From positions 62,001 through 126,000 of the forward strand of contig CAXIWQ010000509.1 of NCBI GenBank assembly GCA_964036275.1: DNA of 64,000 bases, given 5' to 3'. How positions within the stretch are numbered: position 1 is the first letter of the stretch; each line of letters opens with the position of its first letter. Below the pieces are notes generated by a model, which was not told the DNA's origin, made no database searches, and saw nothing but the letters and a program-made list of their open reading frames with translations. Both the position numbers and the translations under genes were made by a program. Of the stretch, positions 48,151 to 58,810 are shown one piece after another. The DNA is from Litoditis marina (taxonomy: Eukaryota; Nematoda; Chromadorea; Rhabditida; Rhabditidae).

Positions 48151-49843
48151 AAGAGTCAATAACCGCGTTAATTCGTCTTTTGTGGCTGTGCGCCACAGAA
48201 TATATAGTCGTATTAGGTTTTTGTAGCTGGGAGCAACAGACTTGATAGCCGTATGAACTTTTCTCGGTAGCTGCAAGCCAACAAGTCGATAACCGCGATA
48301 ATTTGTATTTTGTGGCTGTGCGCCACAGAATAGATTGTCGTATTAGGTTTTTTGTAGCTGGGACCAACAGATTTGATAGCCGTATGAACTTTTTTCTGTA
48401 GCTACAAGGCAAAGAGGTAATAACCGCGTTAATTTGTCTTTTGTGGCTGTGCGCCACAGAATAGATTGTCGTATCAGGTTTTTGTAGCTGGGAGCAACAG
48501 ACTTGATAGCCGTATGAACTTTTCTCTGTAGCTGCAAGCCAACAAGTCGATAACCGCGATATTTCGTGTTTTGTGGCTGTGCGCCACAGAATAGATTGTC
48601 GTATTATGTTTCTGTAGTTGGAAGCAACAGACTTGATAGCCGTAATGATTTGTTTTGTAGCTGCAAGTCAAAATGTCAATAACCGCGTTAATTCGTCTTT
48701 GTGGCTGTGCGCCACAGAATAGATTGTCGTATCAGGTTTTTTGTAGCTGGGAGCAACAGATTTGATAGCCGTATGAAATGTTATCTGTAACTGCGAGGCA
48801 AAGAGTCAATAACCGCGTTAATTCGTCTTTTGTGGCTGTGCGCCACAGAATATATAGTCGTATTAGGTTTTTGTAGCTGGGAGCAACAGACTTGATAGCC
48901 GTATGAACTTTTCTCTGTAGCTGCAAGGCAAAGAGTCGATAACCGCGTTAATTCGTATTTTGTGGCTGTGCGCCACAGAATAGATAGTCGTATTAGGTTT
49001 TTTTTTTAGCTGGGAGCAACATACTTGATAGCCGTATAACCTTTTTCCTGTAGCTGCACGGCAAAGAGTCAATAACCGCGTTAATTTGTCTTTTGTGGCT
49101 GTGCGCCACAGAATATAAAGTCGTATTAGGTTTTCGTAGCTGGGAGCAACAGACTTGATAGCCGTATGAATTTTTTTCTGTAGCTGCAAGGCAAAGAGGT
49201 AATAACCGCGTTAATTTGTCTTTTGTGGCTGTGCGCCACAGAATAGATTGTCGTATCAGGTTTTTTGTAGCTGGGAGCAACAGACTTGATAGCCGTATGA
49301 ACTTTTCTCTGTAGCTGCAAGACAACAAGTCGATAACCGCGATAATTCGTATTTTGTGGCTGTGCGCCACAGAATAGATTGTCGTATTAGGTTTTTGTAG
49401 CTGGGAGCAACAGATTTGATAGCCGTGTGAACTGTTCTCTGTAGCTGCAAGGCAAAGAGTCGATAACCGCGTTAATTCGTATTTTGTGGCTGTGCGCCAC
49501 AGAATAGATTGTCGTATTAGGTTTTTGTAGCTGGGAGCAACAGATTTGATAGCCGTATGAACTTTTTTTTCTGTAGCGGCAAGGCAAAGAGGTAATAACC
49601 GCGTTAATTTGTCTTTTGTGGCTGTGCGCCACAGAATAGATTGTCGTATCAGGTTTTTGTAGCTGGGAGCAACAGACTTGATAGCCGTATGAACTTTTCT
49701 CTGTAGCTGCAAGCCAACAAGTCGATAACCGCGATATTTCGTGTTTTGTGGCTGTGCGCCACAGAATAGATTGTCGTATTATGTTTCTGTAGTTGGAAGC
49801 AACAGACTTGATAGCCGTATGATTTTTTTTGTAGCTGCAAGTC
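48151..49843. repeat. Mosaic block with many homopolymer indels
   Basis: Ordinary array sequence, related to 42,180-42,760 and 33,100-33,600 by the TATTATGTTTCTGTAG variant. It has an unusual number of one-base length changes: GGTTTTTTGTAGC at about 48,087, 48,348, 48,736 and 49,260, a ten-T run near 48,998, CCGTAATGATTTG near 48,642, and GTAGCGGCAAGG near 49,575. Confidence 0.65.
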
Positions 49844-51830
49844 AAAATGTCAATAACCGCGTTAATTCGTCTTTGTGGCTGTGCGCCACAGAATAGATTT
49901 GTCGTATTAGGTTTTTGTAGCTGGGAGCAACAGATTTGATAGCCGTATAAAATGTTATCTGTAACTGCGAGGCGAAGAGTCAATAACCGCGTTAATTCGT
50001 CTTTTGTGGCTGTGCGCCACAGAATATATAGTCGTATTAGGTTTTTGTAGCTGGGAGCAACAGACTTGATAGCCGTATGAACTGTTTCTCTGTAGCTGCA
50101 AGGCAAAGAGTCGATAACCGCGTTAATTCGTATTTTGTGGCTGTGCGCCACAGAATAGATAGTCGTATTAGGTTTTTTTAGCTGGGAGCAACATACTTAA
50201 TAGCCGTATAACCTTTTTCCTGTAGCTGCACGGCAAAGAGTCAATAACCGCGTTAATTTGTATTTTGTGGGTGTGCGCCACAGAATATAAAATCGTATTA
50301 GGTTTTCGTAGCTGGGAGCAACAGACTTGATAGCCGTATGATTTTTTTTCTGTAGCTGCAAGGCAAAGAGGTAATAACCGCGTTAATTTGTCTGTTGTGG
50401 CTGTGCGCCACAGAATAGATTGTCGTATCAGGTTTTTGTAGCTGGGAGCAACAGACTTGATAGCCGTATGAACTTTTTTCTGTAGCTGCAAGGCAAAGAG
50501 TCGATAACCGCGTTATATCGTATTTTGTGGCTGTGTGCCACAGAATAGATAGTTGTATTGGGTTTTTCTAGCTGGGAGCAACATACTTGATAGCCATATA
50601 AACTTTTTTCTGTAGCTGCAAGCCAAAGAGTCGATAACCGCGTAAATTCGTATTTTGTGGCTGTGCGCCACATAATAGATTGTCGTATTAGGTTTTTGTA
50701 GCTGGGAGCAACAGATTTGATAGCCGTATGACATGTTCTCTGTAACTGCAAGGCAAAGAGGTAATAACCGCGTTAATTTGTCTTTTGTGGCTGTGCGCCA
50801 CAGAATATAAAGTCGTATTAGGTTTTTGTAGCCATGAGCAACAGACTTGATAGCCGTATGAATTTTTTTCTGTAGCTGCAAGGCAAAGAGTCGATAACCG
50901 CGTTAATTCGTATTTTGTGGCTGTGCGCCACAGAATAGATTGTCGTATTAGGTTTTTGTAGCTGGGAGCAACAGATTTGATAGCCGTATGAACTTTTTTC
51001 TGTAGCTGCAAGGCAAAGAGGTAATAACCGCGTTAATTTGTCTTTTGTGGCTGTGCGCCACAGAATAGATTGTCGTATCAGGTTTTTGTAGCTGGGAGCA
51101 ACAGACTTGATAGCCGTATGAACTTTTCTCTGTAGCTGCAAGCCAACAAGTCGATAACCGCGATATTTCGTGTTTTGTGGCTGTGCGCCACAGAATAGAT
51201 TGTCGTATTATGTTTCTGTAGTTGGAAGCAACAGACTTGATAGCCGTATGATTTTTTTTTTGTAGCTGCAAGTCAAAATGTCAATAACCGCGTTAATTCG
51301 TCTTTGTGGCTGTGCGCCACAGAATAGATTGTCGTATTAGGTTTTTGTAGCTGGGAGCAACAGATTTGATAGCCGTATGAAATGTTATCTGTAACTGCGA
51401 GGCAAAGAGTCAATAACCGCGTTAATTCGTCTTTTGTGGCTGTGCGCCACAGAATATATAGTCGTATTAGGTTTTTGTAGCTGGGAGCAACAGACTTGAT
51501 AGCCGTATGAACTGTTCTCTGTAGCTGCAAGGCAAAGAGTCGATAACCGCGTTAATTCGTATTTTGTGGCTGTGCGCCACAGAATAGATAGTCGTATTAG
51601 GTTTTTTTAGCTGGGAGCAACATACTTAATAGCCGTATAACCTTTTTCCTGTAGCTGCACGGCAAAGAGTCAATAACCGCGTTAATTTGTCTTTTGTGGG
51701 TGTGCGCCACAGAATATAAAATCGTATTAGGTTTTCGTAGCTGGGAGCAACAGACTTGATAGCCGTATGATTTTTTTTTCTGTAGCTGCAAGGCAAAGAG
51801 GTAATAACCGCGTTAATTTGTCTGTTGTGG
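49844..51830. repeat. 1,429-bp period
   Basis: About 49,844-50,400 recurs at 51,273-51,830, 1,429 bp on (11 monomers minus one base). Shared rare variants are TGTTATCTGTAAC, CTTAATAGCCG (50,197 and 51,626) and GTGGGTGTGCGCC (50,268 and 51,697). Confidence 0.75.
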
Positions 51831-52860
51831 CTGTGTGCCACAGAATAGATAGTTGTATTGGGTTTTCTAGCTGGGAGCAACATACTTGATAGCCATATAA
51901 ACTTTTTTCTGTAGCTGCAAGCCAAAGAGTCGATAACCGCGTAAATTTCGTATTTGGTGGCTGTGCGCCACAGAATAGATTGTCGTATTAGGTTTTTGTA
52001 GCTGGGAGCAACAGATTTGATAGCCGTATGAAATGTTCTCTGTAACTGCAAGGCAAAGAGGTAATAACCGCGTTAATTTGTCTTTTGTGGCTGTGCGCCA
52101 CAGAATATAAAGTCGTATTAGGTTTTTGTAGCCATGAGCAACAGACTTGATAGCCGTATAAACTTTTTTTCTGTAGCTGCACGGCAAAGAGTCAATAACC
52201 GCGTGAAATCTTTTGTGGCTGTGCGCCACAGAATATAAAGTCGTATTAGGTTTTTGTAGCTGGGAGCAACAGACTTGATAGCCGTATAAACTTTTTTCTG
52301 TAGCTGCAAAGCAAACAGTCGATAACCGCGTTAATTCGTATTTTGTGGCTGTGCGCCACAGAATAGATAGTCGTATTAGGTTTTTGTAGCTGGAAGCAAC
52401 AGATTTGATAGCCGTATGAAATGTTCTCTGTAACTGCGAGGCAAAGAGTCAATAACCGCGTTAATTTGTCTTTTGTGGGTGTGCGCCACAGAATATAAAA
52501 TCGTATTAGGTTTTCGTAGCTGGGAGCAACAGACTTGATAGCCGTATGAATTTTTTTCTGTAGCTGCAAGGCAAAGAGGTAATAACCGCGTAAAATCTTT
52601 TGTGGCTGTGCGCCACAGAATATAAAGTCGTATTAGGTTTTTGTAGCTGGGAGCAACAAACTTGATAGCCGTATAAACTTTTTTCTGTAGCTGCAAAGCA
52701 AACAGTCGATAACCGCGTTAATTCGTATTTTGTGGCTGTGCGCCACAGAATAGATAGTCGTATTAGGTTTTTGTAGCTGGGAGCAACAGATTTGATAGCC
52801 GTATGAAATGTTCTCTGTAACTGCGAGGCAAAGAGTCAATAACCGCGTTAATTCGTCTTT
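51831..52860. repeat. Degenerate block with shortened B subunits
   Basis: B tails are shortened to GCGTGAAATCTTTTG (near 52,203) and GCGTAAAATCTTTTG (near 52,589), a loss of a few bases compared with GCGTTAATTTGTCTTTTG. The two lie about 386 bp apart in otherwise matching three-monomer units. A CGTAAATTTCGTATTTGG variant occurs near 51,942. Confidence 0.65.
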
Positions 52861-54680
52861 TGTGGCTGTGCGCCACAGAATAGATTGTCGTATTATGTTT
52901 CTGTAGTTGGAAGCAACAGACTTGATAGCCGTATGATTTTTTTTTGTAGCTGCAAGTCAAAATGTCAATAACCGCGTTAATTCGTCTTTGTGGCTGTGCG
53001 CCACAGAATAGATTGTCGTATTAGGTTTTTGTAGCTGGGAGCAACAGATTTGATAGCCGTATGAAATGTTCTCTGTAACTGCGAGGCAAAGAGTCAATAA
53101 CCGCGTTAATTCGTCTTTTGTGGCTGTGCGCCACAGAATATATAGTCGTATTAGGTTTTTTTAGCTGGGAGCAACATACTTGATAGCCGTATAACCTTTT
53201 TCCTGTAGCTGCAAAACAAACAGTCGATAACCGCGTTAATTCGTATTTTGTGGCTGTGCGCCACAGAATAGATAGTCGTATTAGGTTTTTGTAGCTGGGA
53301 GCAACATACTTGATAGCCGTATAAACTTTTTTCTGTAGCTGCGCGGCAAAGAGTCAATAACCGCGTTAATTTGTCTTTTGTGGCTGTGCGCCACAGAATA
53401 TAAAGTCGTATTAGGTTTTTGTAGCTGGGAGCAACAGACTTGATAGCCGTATGAACTTTTTTCTGTAGCTGCAAGGCAAAGAGGTAATAACCGCGTTAAT
53501 TTGTCTTTTGTGGCTGTGCGCCACAGAATATAAAGTCGTATTAGGTTTTTGTAGCCATGAGCAACAGACTTGATAGCCGTATAAACTTTTTTCTGTAGCT
53601 GCAAGGCAAAGAGTCGATAACCGCGTTAATTCGTATTTTGTGGCTGTGTGCCACAGAATAGATAGTTGTATTGGGTTTTTCTAGCTGGGAGCAACATACT
53701 TGATAGCCGTATAAACTTTTTTCTGTAGCTGCAAGGCAAAGAGTCAATAACCGCGTTAATTTGTCTTTTGTGGCTGTGCGCCACAGAATAGATTGTCGTA
53801 TTATGTTTCTGTAGTTGGAAGCAACAGACTTGATAGCCGTATGATTTTTTTTTGTAGCTGCAAGTCAAAATGTCAATAACCGCGTTAATTCGTCTTTGTG
53901 GCTGTGCGCCACAGAATAGATTGTCGTATTAGGTTTTTGTAGCTGGGAGCAACAGATTTGATAGCCGTATGAAATGTTCTCTGTAACTGCGAGGCAAAGA
54001 GTCAATAACCGCGTTAATTCGTCTTTTGTGGCTGTGCGCCACAAAATATATAGTCGTATTAGGTTTTTTTAGCTGGGAGCAACATACTTGATAGCCGTAT
54101 AACAGTTTTCCTGTAGCTGCAAAACAAACAGTCGATAACCGCGTTAATTCGTATTTTGTGGCTGTGCGCCACAGAATAGATAGTCGTATTAGGTTTTTGT
54201 AGCTGGGAGCAACATACTTGATAGCCGTATAAACTTTTTTCTGTAGCTGCGCGGCAAAGAGTCAATAACCGCGTTAATTTGTCTTTTGTGGCTGTGCGCC
54301 ACAGAATATAAAGTCGTATTAGGTTTTTGTAGCTGGGAGCAACAGACTTGATAGCCGTATGAACTTTTTTCTGTAGCTGCAAGGCAAAGAGGTAATAACC
54401 GCGTTAATTTGTCTTTTGTGGCTGTGCGCCACAGAATATAAAGTCGTATTAGGTTTTTGTAGCCATGAGCAACAGACTTGATAGCCGTATAAACTTTTTT
54501 CTGTAGCTGCAAGGCAAAGAGTCGATAACCGCGTTAATTCGTATTTTGTGGCTGTGTGCCACAGAATAGATAGTTGTATTGGGTTTTTCTAGCTGGGAGC
54601 AACATACTTGATAGCCGTATAAACTTTTTTCTGTAGCTGCAAGGCAAAGAGTCAATAACCGCGTTAATTTGTTATTTGTG
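52861..54680. repeat. Second, unrelated 908-bp unit, two copies
   Basis: About 52,861-53,769 and 53,770-54,680 match at a spacing of 908 bp (seven monomers minus two bases). Shared variants are GCAAAACAAACAGTCG, GCTGCGCGGCAAAG and a CpG-decayed monomer that has kept its GCCGTATAAAC. The length equals that of the unit at 1-3,190 but the monomer types and their order differ. Confidence 0.85.
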
Positions 54681-55040
54681 GCTGTGCGCCACAGAATATA
54701 AAGTCGTATTAGGTTTTTGTAGCCATGAGCAACAGACCTGATAGCCGTATGAACTGTTCTCTGTAGCTGCAAGGCAAAGAGTCGATAACTGCGTTAATTC
54801 GTATTTTGTGGCTGTGCGCCACAGAATAGATTGTCGTATTAGGTTTTTGTAGCTGGGAGCAACATATTTGATAGCCGTATGAACTGTTCTCTGTAGCTGC
54901 AAGGCAAAGAGTCGATAACCGCGTTAATTTGAATTTTGTGGCTGTGCGCCACAGAATAGATTGTCGTATCAGGTTTTTGTAGCTGGGAACAACATACTTG
55001 ATAGCCGTATCAACTTTTTTCTGTAGCTGCAAAGCAAACG
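54681..55040. repeat. Junction zone with an in-core insertion
   Basis: Ordinary monomers up to a break near 55,030. There GTAGCTGCAAAGCAAAC joins GCTGCAAGCCAACAAG, so two B-core beginnings lie in tandem and about 14 extra bases are present. The shared CTGC at the join suggests misaligned exchange between two B subunits. Confidence 0.65.
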
Positions 55041-57840
55041 CTGCAAGCCAACAAGTCGATAACCGCGATAATTCGTATTTTGTGGCTGTGCGCCACAGAA
55101 TAGTATTAGGTTTTTGTAGCTGGGAGCAACATACTTGATAGCCGTATAACCTTTTTCCTGTAGCTGCACGGCAAAGAGTCAATAACCGCGTTAATTTGTC
55201 TTTTGTGGCTGTGCGCCACAGAATATAAAGTCGAATTAGGTTTTCGTAGCTGGGAGCAACAGACTTGATAGCCGTATGAACTTTTTTCTGTAGCTGCAAG
55301 GCAAAGAGGTAATAACCGCGTTAATTTGTCTTTTGTGGCTGTGCGCCACAGAATATAAAGTCGTATTAGGTTTTTGTAGCTGGGAGCAACAGACTTGATA
55401 GCCGTATAAACTTTTTTCTGTAGCTGCAAGGCAAAGAGGTAATAACCGCGTTAATTTGTCTTTTGTGGCTGTGCGCCACAGAATATAAAGTCGTATTAGG
55501 TTTTTGTAGCCATGAGCAACAGACTTGATAGCCGTATAAACTTTTTTCTGTAGCTGCAAGGCAAAGAGGTAATAACCGCGTTAATTTGTCTTTTGTGGCT
55601 GTGCGCCACAGAATAGATTGTCGTATCAGGTTTTTGTAGCTGGGAGCAACAGACTTGATAGCCGTATGAACTTTTCTCTGTAGCTGCAAGCCAACAAGTC
55701 GATAACCGCGATAATTCGTATTTTGTGGCTGCGCGCCACAGAATAGATTGTCGTATTAGGTTTTTGTAGCTGGGAGCAACAGATTTGATAGCCGTATGGA
55801 CTGTTCTCTGTAGCTGCAAGGCAAAGAGTCGATAACCGCGTTAATTCGTATTTTGTGGCTGTGCGCCACAGAATAGTATTAGGTTTTTGTAGCTGGGAGC
55901 AACATACTTGATAGCCGTATAACCTTTTTCCTGTAGCTGCACGGCAAAGAGTCAATAACCGCGTTAATTTGTCTTTTGTGGCTGTGCGCCACAGAATATA
56001 AAGTCGAATTAGGTTTCGTAGCTGGGAGCAACAGACTTGATAGCCGTATGAACTTTTTTCTGTAGCTGCAAGGCAAAGAGGTAATAACCGCGTTAATTTG
56101 TCTTTTGTGGCTGTGCGCCACAGAATAGATTGTCGTATCAGGTTTTTGTAGCTGGGAGCAACAGACTTGATAGCCGTATGAACTTTTCTCTGTAGCTGCA
56201 AGCCAACAAGTCGATAACCGCGTAAATTCGTATTTTGTGGCTGTGCGCCACAGAATAGATTGTCGTATTAGGTTTTTGTAGCTGGGAGCAACAGACTTGA
56301 TAGCCGTATAAACTTTTTTCTGTAGCTGCAAGGCAAAGAGGTAATAACCGCGTTAATTGGTCTTTTGTGGCTGTGCGCCACAGAATATAAAGTCGTATTA
56401 GGTTTTTGTAGCTGGGAGCAACAGACTTGATAGCCGTATGAACTTTTTTCTGTAGCTGCAAGCCAACAAGTCGATAACCGCGATAATTCGTATTTTGTGG
56501 CTGTGCGCCACAGAATAGTATTAGGTTTTTGTAGCTGGGAGCAACATACTTGATAGCCGTATAACCTTTTTCCTGTAGCTGCACGGCAAAGAGTCAATAA
56601 CCGCGTTAATTTGTCTTTTGTGGCTGTGCGCCACAGAATATAAAGTCGAATTAGGTTTTCGTAGCTGGGAGCAACAGACTTGATAGCCGTATGAACTTTT
56701 TTCTGTAGCTGCAAGGCAAAGAGGTAATAACCGCGTTAATTTGTCTTTTGTGGCTGTGCGCCACAGAATATAAAGTCGTATTAGGTTTTTGTAGCTGGGA
56801 GCAACAGACTTGATAGCCGTATAAACTTTTTTCTGTAGCTGCAAGGCAAAGAGGTAATAACCGCGTTAATTTGTCTTTTGTGGCTGTGCGCCACAGAATA
56901 TAAAGTCGTATTAGGTTTTTGTAGCCATGAGCAACAGACTTGATAGCCGTATAAACTTTTTTCTGTAGCTGCAAGGCAAAGAGGTAATAACCGCGTTAAT
57001 TTGTCTTTTGTGGCTGTGCGCCACAGAATAGATTGTCGTATCAGGTTTTTGTAGCTGGGAGCAACAGACTTGATAGCCGTATGAACTTTTCTCTGTAGCT
57101 GCAAGCCAACAAGTCGATAACCGCGATAATTCGTATTTTGTGGCTGCGCGCCACAGAATAGATTGTCGTATTAGGTTTTTGTAGCTGGGAGCAACAGATT
57201 TGATAGCCGTATGGACTGTTCTCTGTAGCTGCAAGGCAAAGAGTCGATAACCGCGTTAATTCGTATTTTGTGGCTGTGCGCCACAGAATAGTATTAGGTT
57301 TTTGTAGCTGGGAGCAACATACTTGATAGCCGTATAACCGTTTTCCTGTAGCTGCACGGCAAAGAGTCAATAACCGCGTTAATTTGTCTTTTGTGGCTGT
57401 GCGCCACAGAATATAAAGTCGAATTAGGTTTTCGTAGCTGGGAGCAACAGACTTGATAGCCGTATGAACTTTTTTCTGTAGCTGCAAGGCAAAGAGGTAA
57501 TAACCGCGTTAATTTGTCTTTTGTGGCTGTGCGCCACAGAATAGATTGTCGTATCAGGTTTTTGTAGCTGGGAGCAACAGACTTGATAGCCGTATGAACT
57601 TTTCTCTGTAGCTGCAAGCCAACAAGTCGATAACCGCGTAAATTCGTATTTTGTGGCTGTGCGCCACAGAATAGATTGTCGTATTAGGTTTTTGTAGCTG
57701 GGAGCAACAGACTTGATAGCCGTATAAACTTTTTTCTGTAGCTGCAAGGCAAAGAGGTAATAACCGCGTTAATTGGTCTTTTGTGGCTGTGCGCCACAGA
57801 ATATAAAGTCGTATTAGGTTTTTGTAGCTGGGAGCAACAG
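55041..57840. repeat. 1,415-bp unit in two copies
   Basis: About 55,041-56,456 is repeated directly as 56,457-57,840. The unit is 11 monomers minus 15 bases. Most of the shortfall comes from two monomers per unit that have lost seven bases in the C tail, giving GAATAGTATTAGG (about 55,098, 55,871, 56,514 and 57,285). Other shared variants are AAGTCGAATTAGG, GGCTGCGCGCC and TTAATTGGTC. Confidence 0.85.
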
Positions 57841-58810
57841 ATTTGATAGCCGTATGAAATGTTCTCTGTAACTGCAAGGCAAAGAGTCAATAACCGCGTT
57901 AATTTGTATTTTGTGGCTGTGCGCCACAGAATATAAAGTCGTATTATGTTTTTGTAGTTGGAAGCAACAGACTTGATAGCCGTATGATTTTTTTTTGTAG
58001 CTGCAAGTCAAAATGTCAATAACCGCGTTAATTCGTCTTTGTGGCTGTGCGCCTCAGAATAGATTGTCGTATTAGGTTTTTGTAGCTGGGAGCAACAGAT
58101 TTGATAGCCGTATGAAATGTTCTCTGTAACTGCGAGGCAAAAAGTCAATAACCGCGTTAATTCGTCTTTTGTGGCTGTGCGCCACAGAATATATAGTCGT
58201 ATTAGGTTTTTGTAGCTGGGAGCAACAAACTTGATAGCCGTATGAACTTTTCTCTGTAGCTGCAAGCCAACAAGTCGATAACCGCGATAATTTGTATCTT
58301 GTGGCTGTGCGCCACAGAATAGATTGTCGTATTAGGTTTTTGTAGCTGGGAGCAACAGATTTGATAGCCGTATGAACTGTTCTCTGTAGCTGCAAGGCAA
58401 AGAGTCGATAACCGCGTCAATTCGTATTTTGTGGCTGTGCGCCACAGAATAGATAGTCGTATTAGGTTTTTGTAGCTGGGAGCAACATACTTGGTAGCCG
58501 TATAACCTTTTTCCTGTAGCTGCACGGCAAAGAGTCAATAACCGCGTTAATTTGTCTTTTGTGGCTGTGCGCCACAGAATAGATTGTCGTATTAGGTTTT
58601 TGTAGCTGGGAGCAACAGATTTGATAGCCGTATGAAATATTCTCTGTAACTGCGAGGCAAAGAGTCAATAACCGCGTTAATTCGTCTTTTGTGGCTGTGC
58701 GCCACAGAATATATAGTCGTATTAGGTTTTTGTAGCTGGGAGCAACAGACTTGATAGCCGTATGAACTGTTCTCTGTAGCTGCAAGGCAAAGAGTCGATA
58801 ACCGCGTTAA
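57841..58810. repeat. Block matching 13.1-14.1 kb
   Basis: Monomer order and rare variants match 13,136-14,105 at an offset of 44,705 bp, and also 15,215-16,184. Shared markers include GCGCCTCAG (near 58,051 against 13,346 and 15,425), a CAACAAACTTG core and CATACTTGGTAGCC. I saw GCGCCTCAG nowhere else in the window. Confidence 0.75.
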
